11,854 nt of DNA, from contig VBMC01000047.1 of assembly GCA_005879015.1 (NCBI GenBank), positions 1 through 11,854 of the forward strand, in the 5' to 3' direction. The DNA comes from Methanobacteriota archaeon. GTDB taxonomy: Archaea; Thermoplasmatota; Thermoplasmata; RBG-16-68-12. This document shows, one piece after another, positions 1 to 7,764 of the stretch; position 1 is the stretch's first letter; every line of letters starts with the position of its first letter. The notes under the pieces are model-generated. The model was not told where the DNA came from, ran no database searches, and was given only the letters and a program-made list of their open reading frames with translations. The translations under genes were made by a program, and so were the position numbers.

Positions 1-450
1 TGGGAGAAATTCTCACGTGCGGGTGTCTCGCCCATCGGGCGCGACGCGCTGGAGCTGCTGCGGATCGAGGCAGGCATCCCTCGATTCGGCGCGGACATGG
101 ACGAGAACACGCTCGCCCTCGAGGTGGCCCCGGAATCCGCCCTCAGTTTCACGAAAGGATGCTACGTCGGTCAAGAGATCGTCGCGCGCGGGACCTATGT
201 GGGCCAGGTACGTCGGAAGCTGCTCGGCTTGCGTGTGGACGGCGACCAGGCACCGGTCCATGGGGATCGGGTGTCGAACGACGGACGCGAGGTGGGGTTT
301 GTGACGAGCGCCGCATGGTCCCCGTCCCTCGGTGGTGTGATTGCGCTCGCGATCTTGCGTGTCGACGCCGTCACGCCACATGACGTCCTGTTCATCGATC
401 GCGGGGGATGGGCCCTGCGCGCTCGATTGTCATCGCTACCATTTTTGTGA
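1..450 (+). CDS. GcvT/YgfZ-family folate-binding protein, 5'-truncated
   Basis: This is the C-terminal 149 residues of a protein whose start lies before the window. Frame 1 is open from base 1 to the TGA at 448-450. The family signature KGCYVGQE (fragment residues 52-59, Cys54 at bases 160-162) is intact. It is preceded by the usual helix-rich segment 'ELLRIEAGIPRFGADM' and followed by the small beta-barrel typical of aminomethyltransferase-fold proteins. In the family, YgfZ proteins bind tetrahydrofolate and help repair or assemble iron-sulfur enzymes, while GcvT is the glycine-cleavage aminomethyltransferase. The KGCYxGQE motif favours the YgfZ-like branch, but the N-terminal residues that separate the two are outside the window. 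It should act in the cytoplasm. The downstream protease has its own promoter, so no operon is implied. The family call is firm; the exact role is not. Confidence 0.85.
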   Translation, partial: WEKFSRAGVSPIGRDALELLRIEAGIPRFGADMDENTLALEVAPESALSFTKGCYVGQEIVARGTYVGQVRRKLLGLRVDGDQAPVHGDRVSNDGREVGFVTSAAWSPSLGGVIALAILRVDAVTPHDVLFIDRGGWALRARLSSLPFL

Positions 451-513
451 ATACGTCGAATCCGAAATCCGGACCGCTGGCGTGTCTTCGGCTCGTTAGC
501 CTAAATCACAAGA

Positions 514-523
514 ACCCTTAAAT
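514..523 (+). promoter_or_regulatory. Archaeal TATA-like box for the subtilase gene
   Basis: The stretch ACCCTTAAAT, inside an otherwise GC-rich gap, resembles the TTTAWA core of archaeal TATA boxes. A start of transcription about 25 bases downstream, near 545-550, would leave a leader of about 50 bases before the TTG at 602. A second, weaker AT-rich stretch (CTAAATC, 501-507) lies just upstream. The assignment rests on composition and spacing only. Confidence 0.5.
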
Positions 524-586
524 CCCCGCGAGCCCCATCCCCTTTGCCCGAATTTCGGCAATGGAGAGTGCCGAGAGCGGGAAATT

Positions 587-604
587 GGGGAGGAGAGAGA
601 TTTG
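587..604 (+). promoter_or_regulatory. Ribosome binding site fixing a TTG start
   Basis: The leader carries GGGGAGGAG at 587-595. The GGAGG core (589-593) ends eight bases before TTG at 602-604, and TTG is the only start codon at good spacing in the subtilase frame. The next in-frame candidate, GTG at 614-616, is 20 bases away. The permease gene uses the same eight-base spacing. Confidence 0.75.
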
Positions 605-3600
605 CGAGCAGATGTGTATCAGCGTGCGTCAGCGCTGTCCTTGGCGATTGCACTGGTGAGCGTAGTGTTGGCGGCGTTCTTCGCCGCGCCGGTGACGGGT
701 TCGTCACTGACGCCGTCGCCCATCATCGACAATTCGGCGCGGGCCGTGCTCATTCGCACGATGACCGCATCCGAACGAGTGGCCTTCGCGAATTCGGGAG
801 TGATTCCGATCGTCGACTATGGAGCGTTTGTCCTCGCCACGGTCTCCGGACAAGCCTCGGCTGCGCTCCAAGCGAAAGGCATGATCCTCCGCACGTTGAC
901 GGATCGATCTACCTTGTATCTCGGTTCTGTATCCTTCGATACCGCGAAAGCGGAACCCGCAATCGCGGACAATCTCCGGATCGCAACGTATCCCGCGGGA
1001 ACCGCGGGCCTGTACCTCGTCCAGTTCAAGGGTCCCATCCTCTCCAGCTGGCTCGACGGTCTCCGCGCACAAGGCGTGCGCGTTTACAATTACATTCCCA
1101 ACTTCGCCTTCGTCGTGCAGATGACCCCCGAGCAGGCGAAGGGCGTCTCCTTCTCTCCCATGGTCCAGTGGGTCGGCGTCTACCAACCCGCGTACCGGAT
1201 CAGTCCCCTCGTGTATCAGAATTTCAAAGATCCAACTCTGACCGACAAGGTTCCGTTCACAATGCCGAACGGGAAATCGACCCCAGCGAGCTTGTCGCTG
1301 TCCGCCGTCGCGGCCCCGGGCGGTTCCGGCCTCACCGCGTCGGCCAATCCCTTCTCCACCGTCGGCACGAATCCCGCGGCCAAGGTCGGCCGGAGCTACG
1401 ATCTCAGTGTGTTGATCCTCAAGAACGCGCCCGCGAGCACGTCCCGTTCGCTCGGCGCGATGTCCCATATCATCTATCAGACGATGAGCATGGGCTGGTT
1501 CGAGCTCGTCCGCGTTTCCGTGGACGCAGCGAACTTGCCGCGCATCGCTTCCTTGCCCGGCGTGTACTGGGTCGAGCCGTTCTACCGGCCCCACGTCCTC
1601 GATGAAGTGTCGAGTCAGATCGACGCGGGCAACTATGTCTCGCAACTGACGCCCGGCTATCTCGCGTGGCTCAACTCGACCGGCTACACAGGAGCCGGCA
1701 TCCGGGTCGCCGTCGATGACACGGGCGTGGACACCGGCGTCGACAACCCGAACGTGAATGGAGACATGCATCCGGAACTCGACAACCGCGTCGTCGCGAA
1801 CCTGTGGTACGGATCCCTCACGAACGGGGCGGACGGCTTCGGCCATGGGACGCACGTCTCGGGTATCGTCGCGGGCAACGGGTCCCTCGGGACCGGCGAC
1901 TCGAACGGCTTCCTCTGGGGCCTCGGGATGGCGCCGCAGGCCGACATCATCAACCAGCGCATCTTTGACAGCGGCGGAGCGTGGCAGTACCCAAGCTACT
2001 ACTCTCTCGGTTCCGACGCCCTGAACAACAGCGCTTCCGTCAACAGCAACAGCTGGGGCATCCAAGATGGTGGAGCGTATCTCATCGACGACATGATCTA
2101 CGATGGCCTCGTGCGCGATGCAAACATCTTCACGCCGGGGAATCAATCGCTCATCTTCGAGTTCTCCGCAGGCAACGGGGGTTGGGGCGGCGGCACGCCG
2201 ATCTACCAGAGCACCGGGAGCCCCGGCAACTCGAAGAACGTGATCACGACCGGCGCCTCGTTGAACTTCCGACCGACGGTCCCGCCTCCGGGCACCTGGC
2301 CGGCCGATGACTTCAACGCATCGATCGGCTTCAGCAGCCGCGGCCCGACCGCGGACGGCCGGATCAAGCCGGACATCGTTGCTCCGGGCGGATGGATTGC
2401 GTCCGCGCTCTCGAGCCAGGCGAACCCGAACTGGTGCTGGCAGAACATCGACGCGTTCCACATCTACTGCGGCGGGACGAGCATGTCCGGCCCGATGGTC
2501 TCCGGCGCGGCGCCCGCGGTCGCGAACCCGTCCTTCGGTTCCTTCTCCACGGGCCCGATCCCGAACATGGACGAAGGTTGGGGTCGGCTTCACCTCGGGA
2601 ACGTGATCGCGTCCTCGGCAGCGCACTTCTACGATGACCAGACGGTCTCCCTGTCGACGGGAGCCTCCCACACGTACCAGATCGCGGTCGGAATCGTCGA
2701 TCAGCCGGTCAAGGTGTCCGTCGCGTGGACGGATGTGCCCGGCACCCCGGGAGCGGGCACGGAGCTCGTGAACGACCTCGACCTGACGGTCACCGCTCCC
2801 GATGGGACGATGTACCTGGGGAACAACTTCGCGGACGGCGCGAGTGCTCCCGGTGGAACACCCGACTCGAAAAACAACTTGGAGAATGTCTACATCTCGA
2901 ACCCCGCGGTCGGCGTCTACACGGTGACCGTGACGGGAGTCAACGTCCCGTCCGGTCCTCAAGACTACGCACTCGTTGTCTCGTACGGCGGCGGGCCCAC
3001 CCCGGTGGGCAACGTGTTCTGGAACCAGGGCACCTTCATGTCGTCGGCACTCGCGGGCCTCGTCCTCATGGACAGCGACCTGAGCGGCACCGCGGCGGTC
3101 GGCGTGACCAGCGACACGGGTGACAGCGAGACAGTGACCGCGACCGAGGTCGGGAATGCCTCCGGCGTGTTCTTGGGCTCCATCCAACTGACATCCGCGG
3201 CAAGCTCCCCCGGCGACGGTTTGCTAAACGTTGTGAACGGTGGCACGATCACCGTGACATATAATGACGCGAGCCCGCCCGGGACGAAGACCGCCACCGC
3301 GACGATCGACGACACGCCGCCGGTCATCTCCGCCATCAACACGTCGAGCGTCACGCACAATTCGGCGCGGATCGATTGGCTCACCAACGAGGCGGCCACG
3401 AGCTCGATCCTGTACGGGACCACGACGCCGCCGAACGCGACCGGCGTCGGCGGGTTCGGCCTGACCCACGGACTCACGCTGAAGGACCTCACGCCGAACA
3501 CCACGTACTTCTTCGAAGTCACCGCGACGGACCAGGCTGGGAACACGGCGGTCGACAACAACGGCGGAGCGTACTACAACTTCACGACGCTGCCGATCCC

Positions 3601-4939
3601 GGCCGTCCTCCTGCTCGACGACGACTTCGGCCAGAGCTTTGAGACGTACTACACGCTCGCCCTCTCCGCCGTCGGCCAGGACTTCGTCTACTGGAACATC
3701 GCGACGCAGGGCATCCCCGCCCTCACCGATCTGGCCAGCTTCAAGGTCGTCATCTGGTACACGCCCGGTTGCGGGGCCATGTTCCAGTCCCAGACGGTCC
3801 TGACGAGCTACCTCGACGCCGGCGGACGTCTGATCGCGATCGGCCAGGACCTCGGCTACTGCAGCAATTTCCTGTCCGGACCGTTGTACGGCACGTACCT
3901 CCATGCATCGTACGTGACCGACAACGCTCCGACGCGGCACGTGGTCGGAGTCGCGGGCGATCCGATCGGCGACGGACTCGACATCCAGATCGCGGGCGGC
4001 GACGGGGCCAATGACCAGTTCTACCCGGACGTGGTCGACCCGATCGCCCCGGCCGAGACCGGGGTCCAGTACGATTCGGGCCCCTCGAGCCGGTCTGCGA
4101 TCCTCCACGTCGACACCGGAACCTACCAGACCGCCTACCTCGCGTTCAACTTCGAGGCGATCAGCACCGCTCCCGATCGGCAGAACATGATGGACCGGCT
4201 CCTGAGCTGGATCATCCCGCCATTGTACGGGGTGCGACTGTCGCCGAAGACGCAGTCGTCCCAGACCGTGCCGGGAGCGACCGTCTCCTACGACTTCAAG
4301 GTCGTGAACCGCGGCATCGCGCTGCCGCAGGATACGTTCAACCTGGCATGGAGCTCCGCTCCGTTCGCCTGGCCGACGTCCCTCTGGTACGCGAACGGCT
4401 CGGCTGTGACGGACACGAACGGCGACGGCGTCCCGGACACGGGACCGATTCCGTCGAAGGGAGCCATTACCCTGACCGCGACGGTCGATGTGCCTGCGGC
4501 TGCGTTGGATGGAAACGCGGATGTCGCGACCATCATGGCGACTTCGGTCAGCCTACCCTCGGCTTCGTCGGCCACCAGTGCGACGACCTTGGTACCCCCA
4601 GCCGGTGTCTTCGTGGCAGCCGGGCCGTACTTCAAGGTCACGCCGGGACAGACGGTGACCGCGGCGATGAGCGTCCGGAACACCGGTGGGCAGCCGGACG
4701 TCCTGAATATCGTGGCGACGTCCCAGAGCGGATGGCTGGTCTCGCTCCTTGCTTCCGACGGGTCTCCGTTGCTCGACACGAACGGCGACGGCATCCCCGA
4801 TGTCGGCACGGTCACGGGCCTCCAAAGCGCGAGCTTCGGTGTGCAAGTCACCGTCCCGGCGGGGGCGACCCCGGGCACGATCGACCTCACCGTGACCAGC
4901 GCCGCGGCGCCTCGCCGAACGTGTTCGGGATCCCGATGA
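602..4939 (+). CDS. Giant secreted KP-43-like subtilase (S8 peptidase), multidomain; 3' end probably frameshifted
   Basis: This 1445-codon frame encodes an exported serine protease. Domains seen in order: signal peptide (residues 1-35, hydrophobic core 11-30, cut near VTGS); two propeptide-like modules (about 132-205 and 266-335); an S8 catalytic domain (about 345-670) with Asp373 in DDTG, His415 in GHGTH, oxyanion Asn525 and Ser627 in GTSMSGP; a KP-43-type beta-barrel (675-798, motif NDLDL); an Ig-like domain (800-905); fibronectin III (906-1000); a flavodoxin-like fold (1001-1203); and two NEW3-like repeats (1204-1436), each with a DTNGDG calcium-type loop. Cys612 and Cys623 flank the serine and probably pair. 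The helix after Ser627 is shorter than usual. The last residues (RRTCSGSR) do not resemble the rest and carry an unpaired cysteine, consistent with a lost frame near 4904-4912. Beyond that point the protein probably continues in frame 1 to 7755. Substrate is unknown. Confidence 0.88.
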   Translation: MRADVYQRASALSLAIALVSVVLAAFFAAPVTGSSLTPSPIIDNSARAVLIRTMTASERVAFANSGVIPIVDYGAFVLATVSGQASAALQAKGMILRTLTDRSTLYLGSVSFDTAKAEPAIADNLRIATYPAGTAGLYLVQFKGPILSSWLDGLRAQGVRVYNYIPNFAFVVQMTPEQAKGVSFSPMVQWVGVYQPAYRISPLVYQNFKDPTLTDKVPFTMPNGKSTPASLSLSAVAAPGGSGLTASANPFSTVGTNPAAKVGRSYDLSVLILKNAPASTSRSLGAMSHIIYQTMSMGWFELVRVSVDAANLPRIASLPGVYWVEPFYRPHVLDEVSSQIDAGNYVSQLTPGYLAWLNSTGYTGAGIRVAVDDTGVDTGVDNPNVNGDMHPELDNRVVANLWYGSLTNGADGFGHGTHVSGIVAGNGSLGTGDSNGFLWGLGMAPQADIINQRIFDSGGAWQYPSYYSLGSDALNNSASVNSNSWGIQDGGAYLIDDMIYDGLVRDANIFTPGNQSLIFEFSAGNGGWGGGTPIYQSTGSPGNSKNVITTGASLNFRPTVPPPGTWPADDFNASIGFSSRGPTADGRIKPDIVAPGGWIASALSSQANPNWCWQNIDAFHIYCGGTSMSGPMVSGAAPAVANPSFGSFSTGPIPNMDEGWGRLHLGNVIASSAAHFYDDQTVSLSTGASHTYQIAVGIVDQPVKVSVAWTDVPGTPGAGTELVNDLDLTVTAPDGTMYLGNNFADGASAPGGTPDSKNNLENVYISNPAVGVYTVTVTGVNVPSGPQDYALVVSYGGGPTPVGNVFWNQGTFMSSALAGLVLMDSDLSGTAAVGVTSDTGDSETVTATEVGNASGVFLGSIQLTSAASSPGDGLLNVVNGGTITVTYNDASPPGTKTATATIDDTPPVISAINTSSVTHNSARIDWLTNEAATSSILYGTTTPPNATGVGGFGLTHGLTLKDLTPNTTYFFEVTATDQAGNTAVDNNGGAYYNFTTLPIPAVLLLDDDFGQSFETYYTLALSAVGQDFVYWNIATQGIPALTDLASFKVVIWYTPGCGAMFQSQTVLTSYLDAGGRLIAIGQDLGYCSNFLSGPLYGTYLHASYVTDNAPTRHVVGVAGDPIGDGLDIQIAGGDGANDQFYPDVVDPIAPAETGVQYDSGPSSRSAILHVDTGTYQTAYLAFNFEAISTAPDRQNMMDRLLSWIIPPLYGVRLSPKTQSSQTVPGATVSYDFKVVNRGIALPQDTFNLAWSSAPFAWPTSLWYANGSAVTDTNGDGVPDTGPIPSKGAITLTATVDVPAAALDGNADVATIMATSVSLPSASSATSATTLVPPAGVFVAAGPYFKVTPGQTVTAAMSVRNTGGQPDVLNIVATSQSGWLVSLLASDGSPLLDTNGDGIPDVGTVTGLQSASFGVQVTVPAGATPGTIDLTVTSAAAPRRTCSGSR
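4226..4909 (+). repeat. Two NEW3-like beta-sandwich repeats with DxNxDGxPD loops
   Basis: Two tandem protein repeats of about 120 residues end the subtilase frame. Each has a strand like 'TVPGATVSYDFKVVNRG' or 'VTPGQTVTAAMSVRNTGG', then a loop DTNGDG[VI]PD at residues 1271 and 1392 (bases 4412 and 4775), then an ITLTATVDVPA-type or FGVQVTVPAGA-type strand. The loop is a classical calcium-binding pattern seen in thrombospondin-3-like and dockerin-like repeats. The last strand of the second copy runs into the presumed frameshift. Confidence 0.65.
4904..4912 (+). other. Probable one-base frameshift joining the two giant reading frames
   Basis: Coding features switch from frame 2 to frame 1 across GCGGCGCCT. 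Adding one base here gives a smooth protein join, TSAA-A-ASPNVFGIPMSQ, which completes the last strand of the second NEW3-like repeat and leads into the beta-propeller. No slippery heptamer for programmed -1 frameshifting is visible. A sequencing or assembly deletion in a GC-rich run, or a genuine mutation, is more likely than recoding. The alternative is a real ATGA stop/start overlap at 4936-4939. Confidence 0.65.
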
Positions 4940-7755
4940 GCCAGTTGTGGACGTCGCCCGGGAACACGGCCGCCTTGTACTCCGGCCCCATCTACGCGGA
5001 GGGCAAGCTGTTCGCGACGAGCATCGACCAGTTCCTCCGGGCTCGGGATCCGTTCCTGGGAACCACGATCTGGTCACGATACCTCGGCGACGGCAGCGGC
5101 ATTCCGTTCTACACCGGTTGGCCGGCGGTCGCCAACGGCGTGGTCTACGTGATCTACTACACGCTGAGCGGCGGCAACCTGTACGCCCTCGACGCGAACA
5201 CGGGCGACACGATCTGGAGCATCGCCGGATTCGACTTCAACGCACGGATCCCGCTCGCCTACGCGGACGGCATGGTCTTCGGTGAAGCCCGGGACGGAAG
5301 GGTCTTCGCCCTCAACGCGACCACGGGCGTCGTCGTCTGGACGTACCAGACGAACGGCCTGTTCCCGTGGGGCGGCGTGACCGTCGCGGCCGGCACGGTC
5401 TGGGCCAGCGCGCTCGATCCGAGCGGGACGTCGAACGGGTGGGTGTTCTCCCTCGACGAGATGACCGGCGCACTCCGGTGGTCCTACGCCCTTGACGGCT
5501 GGGGCGGTTCGGCCCCGTTGTTCGCCCAGGGGAACATCTACGTCGGATCCTTCAACCAGGCGACGTTCCCGGCGACGGGCACCTTGTGGGCCCTGAACGC
5601 CTTCAGCGGCACGCCCGTCTGGTCGACCCCCGGATTCGGCGGGTTCTGGTTCGACACCCCGGCGTACGACGGCACGAACCTCTACATGGGCTCCGTGAGC
5701 GGCGCCTTCAGCGGCGTGGACGCGACGACCGGCAATGTGCTGTGGCAGACCTCCACTTCCGGCGTCATCTTCAGCTCCGTGGGCCTCGCGAACGGCTACG
5801 TGTTCGGGACCTCGACGGACGGCGGCTTCTACGTCTTGGACGCCGCGACGGGAGCCATCGTGGACACGCACTTCCTGAGCGGCGCCGGATCGGCGTCGTC
5901 CGTGGCCATCGGCAAGGGCTACGTCTGGATGGACGATGCCTCCGGAACCGTCTACGCGTACGGCGCGCCCGGCGCGGGCGTGATGGCCGCGATCGAGGTG
6001 GCCCCCGGGACCGCGAGCGTCTCCGTTGGATTGGCCGCGCTGTTCGAAGCGAAGGCCACCGACGTGTACGGCAATCCGAGCCCCGGCGGGCCCTACTCGT
6101 GGAGCTCCGCGGACGGCCTCGGCACGACGGTCCCGTTGTCGGCCAACGGCGACCAGGTCCTCTATGTGTCGGGTGTCGTGACGGGCACGGACAGCCTGCA
6201 CGTCGCCGCGGGCGCCCTTAGTGCGGACGCGACGGTCACGATCACGCCGGGAGCCTTCGATCACGTCGACGTCTCCCCGGGCGTCGCGAACATTGTCGCC
6301 GGCACGACGATGTCTTTCAACGCGGATGCGAAGGACCGCTTCGGGAACACGATCCCCGGCGCCACCTTCGTGTGGAACGTGACGGGCGCCATCGGGACGA
6401 TCGATGCGTCGGGGCTCCTGACCGCCTCCACGCAAGTGGGCATCGGATTCGTCACGGCTACCATGGGGTTGAAGACCGGCACCGCGATCGTGGCGATTGT
6501 GCCCGGCGCCCTCGCTTCCGTCGCCTTGCAACCGGCGACGGTGAGCCTGGAGGCCGGCTCGAACCTCGCCCTCCACGCGGAAGGGTTCGACCGGTACGGG
6601 AACGAGATCTCCGGGCTGAGGTTCGGGTGGGCGACGACGATCGGGAGCATCGAGCCGATCGAGACGGGCTCTCCGGCCGCGGTCCTCGCGGCCGGCTATC
6701 TCGCCGGATCCGGGAACCTAACGATCTCCTCGGGTGGGATACCTCTGGTCGTCAGGGTCGTTGTGACGCCCGGGCCGCTCGATCGAATTCAGGTCGTCAT
6801 GGTCGTCGGCAGCAACCGTTTCGAAGGCCCCGTCGACATCCCGGCTGGCACGCAGCGAACGTTCGTGGCGGAGACGACGGACCGGTTCGGCAACGTGATT
6901 GCAAACGTACCGCTCACGTGGAGCGTGACGGGCGGCAGCGGGACGATCACGTCCAACGGCGCGTTCACCGCGTCGACGACGGTAGGCGCCGGCTCCGTGA
7001 TCGCGATGTACGCGACCGGGATGACGGGCAGACAAGAGGTCACCATCGTCCCGGCGACCCCTGCGACGGTGGACATCGGCCTCACATCCACGAGCCTAGC
7101 GGTCGATTCTAACTCGGTGATTGTCGCCACGGTCCTGGATGCGTACCGCAACGCGAACCCCGACGGCGTGGTCACATGGACGACTACAGGTACGGGCACC
7201 ATATTGTCGCTCACCCCGGACGGCCGTTCCATCCTGTACCACGCACCCATCACGACGACCCCGGCGTCGGTGCAGGTCACCGCCACGATCGGCGCGATTT
7301 CGCGGGCGATCAGCCTGACGATCATCGCGGGCCCGCCCGTGGGAATTTCCATCGACTCGCCGGCGACGACCATGGCCATCGGCGGGACCCTGGCCTTCGG
7401 GGTAGTCGTGACCGATCAATTCGGCAACGCGGTGACCGGGGCGACGATCGCTTGGCAGGCCACGGCTGGCTCGATCAACCAGCAGGGCGTCTTCAGGGCA
7501 CCCTCGGAAGCGGGATTGGTCGTCATCACCGCGAGCACCGCGGGCCGGCAGAGCTTCGTTGTGATCGAGGTCACGTCGGGCGCGCTCGACCAGTTCTCCC
7601 GGCAAGCGACCTCGGCGACTTCGCTGGCCCTCATCCTGGTAACCGTCATCGCAATCGCGGCGGGCGTATTCCTGTTTGTCCGCTACCGGGAGGCCAGGCG
7701 GGAACTGCGAGACATGCGCAAGGGCGGAGGCGGCGGAACGGGCGGCGAGCCTTGA
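4936..7755 (+). CDS. PQQ-type beta-propeller plus six Ig-like repeats with C-terminal membrane anchor; probably the second half of the subtilase
   Basis: Read from the ATG overlapping the previous stop (ATGA), this frame gives 939 residues. Residues 1-345 form a PQQ-type beta-propeller with seven recurring blade ends of the form YALDAxTGxxxW. Residues about 350-885 are six Ig-like domains, each with a D-[RA]-[FY]-GN motif followed by a strand ending in Trp. Residues about 896-917 are a transmembrane helix (ALILVTVIAIAAGVFLFV), and an Arg/Lys-rich, glycine-rich tail ends the protein, so the body should lie outside the cell. There is no signal peptide and no GGAGG before 4936, unlike every other confident gene here that starts in the window. 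This favours fusion to the upstream subtilase through a frameshift. As one protein it would be a secreted protease held on the membrane by this C-terminus. The propeller and Ig domains suggest binding or stalk roles; the ligand is unknown. Confidence 0.75.
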   Translation: MSQLWTSPGNTAALYSGPIYAEGKLFATSIDQFLRARDPFLGTTIWSRYLGDGSGIPFYTGWPAVANGVVYVIYYTLSGGNLYALDANTGDTIWSIAGFDFNARIPLAYADGMVFGEARDGRVFALNATTGVVVWTYQTNGLFPWGGVTVAAGTVWASALDPSGTSNGWVFSLDEMTGALRWSYALDGWGGSAPLFAQGNIYVGSFNQATFPATGTLWALNAFSGTPVWSTPGFGGFWFDTPAYDGTNLYMGSVSGAFSGVDATTGNVLWQTSTSGVIFSSVGLANGYVFGTSTDGGFYVLDAATGAIVDTHFLSGAGSASSVAIGKGYVWMDDASGTVYAYGAPGAGVMAAIEVAPGTASVSVGLAALFEAKATDVYGNPSPGGPYSWSSADGLGTTVPLSANGDQVLYVSGVVTGTDSLHVAAGALSADATVTITPGAFDHVDVSPGVANIVAGTTMSFNADAKDRFGNTIPGATFVWNVTGAIGTIDASGLLTASTQVGIGFVTATMGLKTGTAIVAIVPGALASVALQPATVSLEAGSNLALHAEGFDRYGNEISGLRFGWATTIGSIEPIETGSPAAVLAAGYLAGSGNLTISSGGIPLVVRVVVTPGPLDRIQVVMVVGSNRFEGPVDIPAGTQRTFVAETTDRFGNVIANVPLTWSVTGGSGTITSNGAFTASTTVGAGSVIAMYATGMTGRQEVTIVPATPATVDIGLTSTSLAVDSNSVIVATVLDAYRNANPDGVVTWTTTGTGTILSLTPDGRSILYHAPITTTPASVQVTATIGAISRAISLTIIAGPPVGISIDSPATTMAIGGTLAFGVVVTDQFGNAVTGATIAWQATAGSINQQGVFRAPSEAGLVVITASTAGRQSFVVIEVTSGALDQFSRQATSATSLALILVTVIAIAAGVFLFVRYREARRELRDMRKGGGGGTGGEP
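4939..5980 (+). repeat. Seven-bladed PQQ/BamB-like beta-propeller repeats
   Basis: Blade-end motifs (LDAxTGxxxW type) put the closing Trp codons at 5071, 5215, 5338, 5479, 5620 and 5743. In the seventh copy Asp stands in place of Trp at 5863. Spacings are 48, 41, 47, 47, 41 and 40 codons, the usual period for PQQ-like blades. Blades begin with 'GxVYVGS'-type strands. Propellers of this kind are protein- or ligand-binding platforms; none of the quinoprotein dehydrogenase active-site features was recognised. Confidence 0.85.
5983..7590 (+). repeat. Six tandem Ig-like (Big-type) domains
   Basis: A recurring motif, Asp-x-[FY]-G-N followed about ten residues later by a strand ending in Trp, starts at bases 6061, 6334, 6589, 6880, 7138 and 7414. 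The copies are 91, 85, 97, 86 and 92 codons apart. Most copies then carry a 'GTIxxxGxFTA' turn. In the fifth copy the motif is degenerate (DAYRNA). The array likely forms a stalk holding the propeller and protease away from the membrane. Confidence 0.8.
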
Positions 7756-7764
7756 CCGCGAACC

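Noticed and set aside
451..513. A terminator for the GcvT/YgfZ-like gene (T run at 442-446, weak TCCG/CGGA stem near 468-480)
   Set aside because: The stem has only four pairs, and the T run lies inside the coding end before it, so the order is wrong for a hairpin terminator.
704..3187. An 827-codon open frame on the minus strand opposite the subtilase
   Set aside because: It mirrors the strong codon bias of the + strand gene, is Arg/Asp/Val-rich, and shows no domain motif, whereas the + strand has a signal peptide and a full catalytic triad.
4348..4900. An upstream extension of the second giant frame from ATG 4348
   Set aside because: The translation is Arg/Gly/His-rich, and the overlapping frame encodes the NEW3-like repeats. 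Real coding in this frame begins only around 4909.
4900..4915. Programmed -1 ribosomal frameshifting
   Set aside because: No X-XXY-YYZ slippery heptamer and no clear downstream structure were seen; an indel is simpler.
5074..6576. A 500-codon minus-strand frame opposite the beta-propeller
   Set aside because: It is a GC-rich shadow without motifs; the + strand shows regular propeller blades and Ig-like repeats over the same bases.
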